From Propionibacterium sp. (GTDB taxonomy: Bacteria > Actinomycetota > Actinomycetes > Propionibacteriales > Propionibacteriaceae), in contig DURG01000035.1 of NCBI GenBank assembly GCA_012837465.1, positions 1-5,549 of the forward strand: a stretch of 5,549 nucleotides of DNA, read 5' to 3'. The position numbers and the translations under genes are program-made. Below the pieces are notes generated by a model. It saw only the letters and a list, made by a program, of their open reading frames with translations. It had not been told where the DNA came from and ran no database searches. Shown piece by piece: positions 1-5,478 of this stretch (the first letter of the stretch is position 1; the number at the start of each line of letters is the position of its first letter).

Positions 1-1101
1 CGCGGTGCCGGCGGCCACGAGCATCGCACCCGTGGGGCCGGCGGCGTCGATCGCGATACCGCCGATCGCGGAACAGACCGAGACGCCCAGCAGTTGGCCG
101 GTGCCGATCCAGCCGTAGGCCTCCGCTGTGTCGGCGAAGGGCACGGATCCCGCGATCACCGCAGAGACGGCCGCCAGCGCGGGCGCGATGCCGATGCCGG
201 CGATGAACAGGGCCGCGGCCAGCCCCCAGAAGCCGGTCAACCAAGCCGCGAGCGACAGGCCCACCACCATGATCACGGTGCGCAACGCCAGGGACCAGCG
301 GGAGATCGGGCGGTTGCCGGCAGCCAGGCCGCCGATGAGGGAGCCCACCGAAGCGATGCCGAGCACGAGGCCCGCGTTGATCGAGCCCTCCGGGAACGAC
401 GCGACAACGCCCACCTCGACCGAGGCGAACGCGCCCAGGAACAGGGCCGAGGTGACCATCATCAAGATGACCGACGGGTTCTGCAACACGCGTCCCAACT
501 TGCGGGTCGCGGGTGGGATGACGAGGCGGCGCACCGCGGGGGCGAGGATGAACATGAGCCCGCCGACCACCTGGATGCCGACCACCACGAGCAGCGCCGT
601 CGTCGTGCCGAAGGCGGCCACGAGCATGGTGATGGTGACCGGGCCGATGACCCAGATGATCTCCTGCAGGGCGGCGTCGAAGCTGAACAGCATGGTGAGC
701 ATGTCGCGCGGCGTGATGCGCGGGTACAGCGTGCGGACGGCGGGGATGACGGGCGGCACGGCAGCGCCGCCGAGGGCGCCGAGCACGATCAGCCAGATGA
801 GCGGCAGCGTCGGGAACAGCGCCAGCACGATGAACGCCGACACCGAGATCACCAGGGTCGTCATCAGCACCCGGAACGTGCCGAACCGGCTCAGCAGGCG
901 CGAGACAGGCGGGCCTGCGAAGGCCATGCCCGCGGAGAACGCGGCGAGCACCAGGCCCGCAGCGGTGTAGGTGCCCTGGGCGCGCTCGACGTGCATCATG
1001 ATGCCGAGGGTGTACATCCCTGCAGGAAATCTGGCGGCCAGTTGCGCCACGAGGATGAGCGCCAATCCTGGTACACGCAGGAGCGCCGAGATATCACGCA
1101 C
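1..1101 (-). CDS. MFS transporter, 3' end beyond window (partial)
   Basis: The minus strand reads as one open frame of 367 codons that leaves the window at base 1. It is very hydrophobic, with repeated helix-length stretches (about residues 11-35, 46-64, 78-96, 100-122, 149-163, 167-188, 210-234, 243-260, 272-290, 292-318, 334-352). This fits a 12-helix major facilitator lacking only its last part. The loop after helix 2, PVSRLLSRFGTFRVL (65-79), resembles the MFS loop 2-3 motif, and a second such loop lies near 262-274. Residues 141-153 (FDAALQEIIWVIG) put acidic D142 and E147 in or beside a helix. It is likely a proton-coupled efflux or uptake carrier of the cytoplasmic membrane; the substrate cannot be read. 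An in-frame TAG at 1111-1113 limits the start to GTG 1107 or GTG 1101. I chose 1101 because a -10-like TAGAGT ends exactly 6 bases before it. Family call strong, start moderate. Confidence 0.9.
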   Translation of the reverse strand, partial: MRDISALLRVPGLALILVAQLAARFPAGMYTLGIMMHVERAQGTYTAAGLVLAAFSAGMAFAGPPVSRLLSRFGTFRVLMTTLVISVSAFIVLALFPTLPLIWLIVLGALGGAAVPPVIPAVRTLYPRITPRDMLTMLFSFDAALQEIIWVIGPVTITMLVAAFGTTTALLVVVGIQVVGGLMFILAPAVRRLVIPPATRKLGRVLQNPSVILMMVTSALFLGAFASVEVGVVASFPEGSINAGLVLGIASVGSLIGGLAAGNRPISRWSLALRTVIMVVGLSLAAWLTGFWGLAAALFIAGIGIAPALAAVSAVIAGSVPFADTAEAYGWIGTGQLLGVSVCSAIGGIAIDAAGPTGAMLVAAGTA

Positions 1102-1107
1102 CGGCAC

Positions 1108-1134
1108 ACTCTATGCGGTGGATCCCGGTGCCAA
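1108..1134 (-). promoter_or_regulatory. Putative leaderless promoter of the MFS gene
   Basis: On the minus strand TAGAGT (1113-1108) matches four of six bases of the -10 consensus and is followed by 6 bases and then GTG 1101, so transcription could begin on the start codon itself. TTGGCA (1134-1129) matches five of six -35 bases, but the spacer is only 15 bases. TTGGTT (1138-1133) gives a 19-base spacer instead. No Shine-Dalgarno sequence is evident. The promoter is inferred from the sequence alone. Confidence 0.5.
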
Positions 1135-1192
1135 CCAACTGGGTTCCGGGCGTTGAGCGGGGCGCCGTCGCGCGTCACCGCGCGTTCACCGA

Positions 1193-1222
1193 TTGGTCAT
1201 CACCTCGTGAAGTCACTAGAAT
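1193..1222 (+). promoter_or_regulatory. Putative promoter of tRNA-Ser
   Basis: TAGAAT at 1217-1222 matches five of six bases of the -10 consensus and ends 7 bases before the mature tRNA 5' end, so the 5' leader would be very short. TTGGTC at 1193-1198 is a weak -35 candidate with an 18-base spacer. Just upstream, the stretch 1171-1191 is an imperfect tandem repeat (CGCGTCACCG then CGCGTTCACCG) of unknown meaning. The -10 is good and the -35 is uncertain. Confidence 0.6.
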
Positions 1223-1229
1223 GGTCCGC

Positions 1230-1317
1230 GGTGATGTGACTGAGTGGCCGAAAGTGCTCGCCTCGAAAGCGAGAGTAGGGAAACCTACCGGGGGTTCAAA
1301 TCCCTCCATCACCGCCA
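1230..1317 (+). tRNA. tRNA-Ser (anticodon CGA)
   Basis: A complete cloverleaf can be folded by eye. The acceptor stem GGTGATG (1230-1236) pairs perfectly with CATCACC (1307-1313), followed by discriminator G and an encoded CCA (1315-1317). The anticodon stem CTCGC/GCGAG (1257-1261 and 1269-1273) closes the 7-base loop CTCGAAA, placing anticodon CGA at 1264-1266, which reads UCG serine codons. A long variable arm GTAGG GAAA CCTAC (1275-1288), typical of class II tRNAs such as Ser, and the T loop TTCAAAT (1295-1301) are present. G1314 as discriminator base is the serine identity expected in bacteria. It appears to be a single-gene transcript with its own promoter and terminator. Confidence 0.97.
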
Positions 1318-1318
1318 G

Positions 1319-1346
1319 AAAACCCCCGGCAAGCCGGGGGTTTTTT
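1319..1346. terminator. Rho-independent terminator, probably bidirectional
   Basis: CCCCCGGC (1323-1330) and GCCGGGGG (1333-1340) form a very GC-rich perfect hairpin; in practice the innermost C-G pair opens to give a CAAG tetraloop. It is followed by TTTTTT (1341-1346) on the plus strand, a classic intrinsic terminator 2 bases after the tRNA CCA. AAAA at 1319-1322 supplies a shorter U tract on the minus strand, so it can also end the LytR_C-protein transcript, whose stop codon (1353-1355) lies 6 bases to the right of the T tract. Confidence 0.93.
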
Positions 1347-1352
1347 CTGTGC

Positions 1353-1901
1353 TCAGGACTCCGTCGTGGGGGAGGGATCCGGGGACGGCGAGGGCGACTC
1401 GTCGGTGGCCTGCGGCGGGCGGCAGATCTGGCCACCCTGCGAGGACACCTGCTGGATCTGCTGCTCCGCGGGGGTGAAGCCCTGGAACTCGGTGCCCACC
1501 AGCACGTCGACGTCGCCGGTGATCCGGTCGTCGTACTCGATCACGGGGTCGATGAAGTTCGAGGCCACGAGGCGCACCATGGGGTACTCGCGCTCGTTGG
1601 CGCGGATGATGGTCTCCTTGACCTGCTCGTCGGTGTCGTCGACGCGGGTCACCTGATAGCCGTTGTCCGTCAGGAACGTGCCGACGCGACGCCCGAGGCC
1701 GGTGGTGAAACCGCCGTTGAAGACGCGGACGCTGACCATCAAGGGGTTGACGATGTCGGTTTGTTCCACCACGCACGGGGTGGGTGGCGTCGTGGGCAGC
1801 GGAGCGGTGAGTTCGCGCCAGCCCCACATGAAGCCCCAGCCGAGAAAGCCGAGCAGCCCCAGCAGGATCACTGGGGTGGCGATCAGGCGGAAGATACGCA
1901 C
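1353..1901 (-). CDS. One-pass membrane protein with LytR C-terminal-like domain
   Basis: This 182-residue protein begins with a short basic N-terminus (MRIFR) and one membrane helix (about residues 7-29), then a Pro/Thr stretch (34-42), so the rest should lie outside the cytoplasmic membrane. Residues 56-138 fit the LytR_C domain pattern: VSVRVFNGG, then TGLGRRVGTFLTDNGYQV, and near the end DVDVLVGTEF. That domain occurs on LytR-CpsA-Psr cell-wall proteins, but the catalytic LCP domain is absent here. The tail (164-182) is Ser/Pro-rich and low complexity. Only two cysteines follow the helix (C43 and C160), flanking the domain, so a disulfide is possible. The start is GTG with only a weak GAAAG upstream. 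It lies 37 bases after the DGLHR gene, consistent with co-transcription. A cell-envelope role is inferred; the molecular function is unknown. Confidence 0.88.
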   Translation of the reverse strand: MRIFRLIATPVILLGLLGFLGWGFMWGWRELTAPLPTTPPTPCVVEQTDIVNPLMVSVRVFNGGFTTGLGRRVGTFLTDNGYQVTRVDDTDEQVKETIIRANEREYPMVRLVASNFIDPVIEYDDRITGDVDVLVGTEFQGFTPAEQQIQQVSSQGGQICRPPQATDESPSPSPDPSPTTES

Positions 1902-1938
1902 GTGTGACTGTCGCTTTCGTTGGGGACCTGAAGGGAGA

Positions 1939-2232
1939 TTACTTCAACTCGAGCACGCGTGCGTGCATTGTCTGGCGCTGTTGCAGTGCGGCGCGCAGTG
2001 CCCGGTGCAGCCCGTCCTCGAGGTAGAGCTCTCCGCGATAGGAGACGACGTGGGCGAAGAGGTCGCCGTAGAACGTGGAATCCTCCTCGAGCAGGGCCTC
2101 GAGATCCAGCGTGCGCTTGGTGGTCACGAGCTCGTCCAGCCGCACCTGATGGGGCGCGATGCCGATCCACTGCTTCTGGGTGTAGCCGTGGTCCGGATAG
2201 GGGCGTGAATCGCCGACTCGCTTGAAGATCAC
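1939..2232 (-). CDS. Conserved small protein with ParB-like DGLHR motif
   Basis: This 97-residue soluble protein has no signal peptide or membrane helix. From memory it belongs to a strongly conserved actinobacterial family (IFK.VGD.RPYPDHG at the N-terminus; LDELVTTKRTLDLEALL at 32-48; DSTFYGDLF at 51-59). Databases may label relatives as VapB-type antitoxins, but I see no ribbon-helix-helix or AbrB motif and no PIN-domain toxin beside it. The C-terminal half instead resembles the ParB/sulfiredoxin core: a strand (HVVSYRGELYLE, 61-72), then DGLHRALRAAL (73-83), comparable to the DGHHR-type motif, then a final strand (HARVLEL). That fold suggestion is inference. The start is GTG, with a TAGGCT -10 element 6 bases upstream and no Shine-Dalgarno sequence. 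It is the first gene of a pair with the LytR_C protein and divergent from the DUF853 ATPase. Confidence 0.88.
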   Translation of the reverse strand: MIFKRVGDSRPYPDHGYTQKQWIGIAPHQVRLDELVTTKRTLDLEALLEEDSTFYGDLFAHVVSYRGELYLEDGLHRALRAALQQRQTMHARVLELK

Positions 2233-2238
2233 CTGTCC

Positions 2239-2244
2239 AGCCTA
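2239..2244 (-). promoter_or_regulatory. -10 element for a leaderless DGLHR-protein mRNA
   Basis: On the minus strand TAGGCT (2244-2239) fits TANNNT and is followed by GGACAG and then the GTG start at 2232, the geometry of a transcript that starts on its own start codon. No -35 resembling TTGACA is visible at 16-18 bases. It should drive both the DGLHR gene and the LytR_C gene behind it. Confidence 0.5.
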
Positions 2245-2331
2245 CCCAACGGCCCCTCCGTTGCCGTGGCAGCCCGGTGACGTGTCCCCGCCGCGGCGGC
2301 CGATTCCCCCGCCCTCCCGCGGTACTTGTGG

Positions 2332-2337
2332 GAAAAT
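2332..2337 (+). promoter_or_regulatory. Weak -10 or ribosome-site candidate before the DUF853 ATPase
   Basis: GAAAAT (2332-2337) matches the last four informative positions of TATAAT but lacks the first T. It lies 6 bases before GTG 2344, as in the other leaderless candidates here. The overlapping GGGA (2330-2333) could instead act as a weak Shine-Dalgarno sequence for that GTG, 10 bases away. Either reading favours GTG 2344 over the in-frame TTG at 2326. Confidence 0.3.
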
Positions 2338-2343
2338 GCGGGC

Positions 2344-3990
2344 GTGACTGACGTAGACCCCACCCAGCAGATCAAGGCCGGATACACCTTCGACGTGCCC
2401 GCGGCGACGCTCGGCGTCCTCGTCGACGGGGACCCCATCCCGGACGTGCCCATCCGTATCCCGTTGTCGATGTTCAACCGGCACGGCCTCGTCGCCGGCG
2501 CCACCGGCACCGGCAAGACCGTGACGCTGCAGGTGATGGCCGAGGCGCTCAGCTCAGCAGGCGTGCCGGTGTTCGCCGCCGACATCAAGGGCGACCTCAG
2601 CGGCATGGCCACCCCCGGCCCCGGCGGCGAGAAGCTGCTGGCGCGCACGGAGAAGCAGGGCCAGCCCTGGGAGGCCGGCTCCTACCCGTGCGAGTTCTAT
2701 GCGCTGGGCGGCATCGGCAACGGCATCCCGCTGCGCGCCACAGTCTCGTCGTTCGGCCCGATCCTGCTCAGCAAGGTGCTGGGCCTCAACCAGGTGCAGG
2801 AGTCCTCGCTGGGCCTGATCTTCCACTACGCGGACCAGAACGGCCTGCTGCTGCTCGACCTCAAGGACCTCACCGAACTCATCAAGTACCTCATCTCCGA
2901 CGAGGGCAAGGCCGAGCTCAGGGGCATCGGCGGCATCTCCACGGCGACGGCGGGCGTGATCCTGCGCAACCTTGTGTCGCTCTCCAGCCAGGGCGCCGAC
3001 GTGTTCTTCGGCGAACCCGAGTTCGAGCCCGCAGACCTCATGCGTGTCGCGCCCGACGGTCGCGGCGTCGTCTCCCTGCTCGAACTGCCGGAGCTCTCCA
3101 ACCGCCCCGCGCTGTTCTCCACGTTCCTCATGTGGCTGCTGGCTGACATGTTCTCCGAACTGCCCGAGGTGGGCGACCTCGACAAGCCGAAGCTGGTCTT
3201 CTTCTTCGACGAGGCACACCTGCTGTTCAACGGCGCATCGAAGGCGTTCCTCGACGCCATCACCCAGACGGTGCGGCTCATCCGCTCCAAGGGGGTCGGC
3301 GTGTTCTTCGTGACGCAGACCCCGAAGGACGTCCCCGACGACGTGCTCGCGCAGCTCGGCTCGCGCGTCCAGCACCAGCTTCGTGCCCACACTCCCAACG
3401 ATGCGAAGGCGCTCAAGGCCACCGTGTCGACCTACCCGACGTCGCACTACGACCTCGAGGAGGTGCTCCAGCAGCTGAGCACCGGCCAGGCCGTCGTGAC
3501 CGTGATGAGCGAGAAGGGCGCCCCCACCCCCGTGGCGTGGACGCAGATCTGGGCCCCCACCTCGACGATGGGGCCGACACCGGACGACCAGCTGAAGGCC
3601 GCCGTCGCGCAGTCGCCGCTGAACGCCAAGTACGGTGAGGCGATCGACCGGGAGTCCGCCTACGAGGTGCTCGCGCAGCAACTCGAGGAGGGCGCGCGCA
3701 GGGCCGAGGAGGAGCGTCTCGAGGAGGAGCGGGCCGAGGAGGCCAAGCGCATCGAGAAGGAACTGGCGGACATGGAGAAGGCGCAGGCCAAGGCGGAGCG
3801 CGAGCGCATCGCCGAGGAGCGCCGCCTCGCCCGCGAGAAGCGCCTGGCCGAGGAGGAGCGACGTCGCTGGGAGAAGGCGAACCCGTCGCTGGTGCAGCAG
3901 GTCACGAAGTCGCGGGTGTTCAAGGACTTCATGCGCACCGCGAGCCGGGAGATCGTCCGTTCCATCTTCGGCACGGGTCGCCGCCGCTGA
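2344..3990 (+). CDS. HerA/YjgR-like DUF853 P-loop ATPase
   Basis: This 548-residue cytosolic protein has the layout of the DUF853 (helicase HerA-like C-terminal, E. coli YjgR) family. Walker A GATGTGKT is at residues 52-59, followed by the family-typical ADIKGDLSG (79-87). Walker B VFFFDEAH is at 285-292, with the acidic pair DE, and FVTQTP (322-327) is the likely sensor strand of the FtsK/HerA-type ATPase core. Residues about 449-512 form a highly charged Glu/Arg/Lys helix, probably a coiled coil, and the end (KDFMRTASREIVRSIFG) matches the usual family tail. Such proteins are presumed hexameric DNA or protein translocases, but the physiological substrate is not established. No NurA-type nuclease gene is adjacent. 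I chose GTG 2344 because the protein then begins VTDVDPTQQIKAGY, as I expect for the family; TTG 2326 would add six residues. Family call strong. Confidence 0.94.
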   Translation: MTDVDPTQQIKAGYTFDVPAATLGVLVDGDPIPDVPIRIPLSMFNRHGLVAGATGTGKTVTLQVMAEALSSAGVPVFAADIKGDLSGMATPGPGGEKLLARTEKQGQPWEAGSYPCEFYALGGIGNGIPLRATVSSFGPILLSKVLGLNQVQESSLGLIFHYADQNGLLLLDLKDLTELIKYLISDEGKAELRGIGGISTATAGVILRNLVSLSSQGADVFFGEPEFEPADLMRVAPDGRGVVSLLELPELSNRPALFSTFLMWLLADMFSELPEVGDLDKPKLVFFFDEAHLLFNGASKAFLDAITQTVRLIRSKGVGVFFVTQTPKDVPDDVLAQLGSRVQHQLRAHTPNDAKALKATVSTYPTSHYDLEEVLQQLSTGQAVVTVMSEKGAPTPVAWTQIWAPTSTMGPTPDDQLKAAVAQSPLNAKYGEAIDRESAYEVLAQQLEEGARRAEEERLEEERAEEAKRIEKELADMEKAQAKAERERIAEERRLAREKRLAEEERRRWEKANPSLVQQVTKSRVFKDFMRTASREIVRSIFGTGRRR

Positions 3991-4057
3991 CCGCCCCCAG
4001 TGGGCGTGTAGCTTCTCGTCCACGCCGTGACCGGCGTCGCCGGCCCGCAGCGGTCAG
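3987..4057. terminator. Convergent intergenic region with nested inverted repeats, possible terminator
   Basis: Only 63 bases separate the two converging stop codons. CTGACCGC (3987-3994) and GCGGTCAG (4050-4057) are perfect 8-base inverted repeats, each containing one of the stop codons. Between them are CGCCC/GGGCG (3992-3996 and 4002-4006), GGCGTG/CACGCC (4003-4008 and 4021-4026) and ACGCCG/CGGCGT (4022-4027 and 4032-4037, loop TGAC). These stems compete with one another, and neither strand carries a clear U tract, so this is not a canonical intrinsic terminator. A role in ending or insulating the two transcripts is inference. Confidence 0.4.
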
Positions 4058-5466
4058 TCGACGGTGTACTTGCGGACCTCCGGGTCCTCGCGCACCTCGT
4101 CGGAGAGGGCCTGCAACTGCTCGGCCAGTGAGGCTGCGCCGAGCTGACCGTGGAGGAACTCGCCCCAGAGCCGGTTGTAGCCCTCCCGTAGCCCGTAATG
4201 GTGGACGTAGCGCCAGGAAAACACGTCCTCGCCGGCATCCGCGAGCATCCGAGTCTGGGCCGCGAGCGCCGTCGACTCCAGGTCGGTCGGTGTCGAGCCA
4301 CGCACGACGGTGGGGACCAGATTGGTGCGGGCGAACTCCTCCGCAACCTCGCGGGAGACCATGATGCGCAGCAACTCCTGCCCGCCGGCCGGGTTTTCGG
4401 CGGCCCTCGGCACGATGAACTGCTCCGTCGGCTGCGCATGGACGGCGTTGATGGGCAGGGTGGGGGCGGCGGTGAGCGTCGGGACCGGTGAGACCGTCAT
4501 CTCGAAGCCCTCCGCCGTACGGGTCGCCATCTCCTTGGCGATCCACGAGCCGGACGGATAGAACAGCGCCCGGCGCTCCATCGACCAGCCGTCCTGCGCC
4601 TCCAGGTAGGTGCCGTCGTTGAGCACGAAGCCCTCCGCCACGCACTGTTCGAGGGCCTGCAGGACGCCGGCGACGGCGGGGTGGGCCCAGCCGTCGGCCG
4701 CCAGCGAGTCGAGGGCGCGGCGCACGTCGTGGCCGCCCTCCTTGATGGCCGAGGCGATCGCCAACTCCGCGTAGTAGTACGCCGCGTCGTCGCCCCAGGT
4801 GAACAGGTACTGACCGTTTGCCCGGGCGTCCTCGCCGAGCAGCAGCAGTTCGTCCCAGGCGACGGGCACTGACCAGCCCTGCGCCGCGAAGTCGCTGGCG
4901 GAGTGCCAGAGGCCGTAGACGCTGAGCGCGTAGTTGAGCGCGACGAGGCGGCCGTTGAACGTGCCGGCCTCGGCGACGCCGCTGTAGAGGGTCTCGCCCA
5001 CGATGTCGCCCTCGAGGTTCTCGGCCGCGAGGAGGTCGTCGAGTTCGAGGAGGTCGGCGGCGATGTCGGCCAACGGGATGGAGCCCGCTCCGGTGTTGTC
5101 GATGAGATCCGGGGGAGTGCCGCCGTCGAACGTCGAGGCGACGTCGTCGCTGATGCTGGTGCTGCTGCGCACGATCACGCGCACGCCGTCGTGGGCCTCG
5201 CGCAGTGCGTCGGCGGCCGAGCGGACGTAGCTGACGCCGAACGCGCCGTCGAAGATGAGGGCCTGGACGCGGCTGGGCTCCTCCAGCCCGAACGGGAGGG
5301 TGGGCGTGGGCTCTGGCGTCGGGGTGGGAGCGGCGGTGGTGGGCGTCGGAGTCGTCGTCTGGGCGGTGGGCCCGGGGCTGGGCGCCGGTCCAGGCTGTGA
5401 CACGCACGCCGCGAGCGGCGCCACGGCGGCTGCCGCGAGGAGGTACCGCCGCCCGATGTTCGTCAT
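4054..5466 (-). CDS. Sugar ABC-transporter substrate-binding lipoprotein, NgcE-like
   Basis: This 470-residue exported protein starts MTNIGRRYLLAAAA with lipobox LAAC at 18-21, so Cys21 should be lipidated and hold it on the outer face of the membrane. The RRYLL run resembles a twin-arginine signal. A Pro/Thr linker (22-58) leads to a family 1 solute-binding fold. ALNYALSVYGLWHS (176-189), YLEAQDGW (287-294), PSGSWI (304-309) and FIVPRAAENPAGG (350-362) recall the N-acetylglucosamine/diacetylchitobiose-binding NgcE group; this is from memory, so the ligand is only a suggestion. The downstream neighbour is the convergent DUF853 ATPase, so no permease follows. Upstream lies past the window edge. 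ATG 5466 is chosen because the signal peptide starts there and a -10-like TACGGT ends 6 bases before it; an earlier start at 5544 would place a long charged extension before the signal. Binding-protein call strong, NgcE assignment moderate. Confidence 0.9.
   Translation of the reverse strand: MTNIGRRYLLAAAAVAPLAACVSQPGPAPSPGPTAQTTTPTPTTAAPTPTPEPTPTLPFGLEEPSRVQALIFDGAFGVSYVRSAADALREAHDGVRVIVRSSTSISDDVASTFDGGTPPDLIDNTGAGSIPLADIAADLLELDDLLAAENLEGDIVGETLYSGVAEAGTFNGRLVALNYALSVYGLWHSASDFAAQGWSVPVAWDELLLLGEDARANGQYLFTWGDDAAYYYAELAIASAIKEGGHDVRRALDSLAADGWAHPAVAGVLQALEQCVAEGFVLNDGTYLEAQDGWSMERRALFYPSGSWIAKEMATRTAEGFEMTVSPVPTLTAAPTLPINAVHAQPTEQFIVPRAAENPAGGQELLRIMVSREVAEEFARTNLVPTVVRGSTPTDLESTALAAQTRMLADAGEDVFSWRYVHHYGLREGYNRLWGEFLHGQLGAASLAEQLQALSDEVREDPEVRKYTVD
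5293..5403 (-). repeat. Low-complexity Pro/Thr linker inside the lipoprotein
   Basis: Residues 22-58 of the binding protein are almost entirely Pro, Thr, Ala, Ser and Gly, with repeated TP dipeptides. They form a flexible tether between the lipidated cysteine and the folded domain. Such linkers are common in actinobacterial lipoproteins and can be O-mannosylated, though the sequence cannot show that. The underlying DNA is a degenerate ACC/CCG-rich repeat and may vary in length between strains. Confidence 0.8.
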
Positions 5467-5472
5467 GCGGAA

Positions 5473-5478
5473 ACCGTA
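5473..5478 (-). promoter_or_regulatory. -10 element for a leaderless lipoprotein mRNA
   Basis: On the minus strand TACGGT (5478-5473) fits TANNNT and is followed by TTCCGC and then ATG 5466, the same 6-base spacing seen before two other starts in this window. The nearest purine run (GAGG, about 16 bases upstream of the ATG) is too far to act as a Shine-Dalgarno sequence. There is no good -35. The remaining bases to the window edge (5479-5549) hold short palindromes (TGCGCGCA 5498-5505, overlapping GCATGC 5503-5508) but no operator I recognise. Confidence 0.5.

Noticed and set aside
94..1239. Long plus-strand open frames (94-1239 and 128-970)
   Set aside because: They are antisense to the MFS transporter. 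Their products are Arg/His/Asp-rich or low-complexity with no domain logic, whereas the minus strand gives a clear multi-helix membrane protein.
1230..1317. tRNA-Ser as an integration site for a mobile element
   Set aside because: The flanks are ordinary genes. I see no integrase and no second copy of the tRNA 3' end in the window.
1939..2232. VapBC-type toxin-antitoxin locus
   Set aside because: No PIN-domain or other toxin gene is adjacent; the partner gene encodes a membrane protein with a LytR_C-like domain.
2326..2343. TTG start at 2326 for the ATPase
   Set aside because: It adds six residues with no family resemblance and no ribosome site. GTG 2344 gives the expected N-terminus.
3688..3879. 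GAG/GCC-rich repetitive DNA as a possible repeat element
   Set aside because: It is explained by the Glu/Arg/Ala-rich coiled coil of the ATPase and stays in frame throughout.
2554..4023. 489-codon minus-strand open frame across the ATPase gene
   Set aside because: It is a shadow of codon bias in the DUF853 gene. The product is a Leu/Arg/Glu/His-rich jumble without recognisable motifs, and the plus strand has intact Walker motifs.
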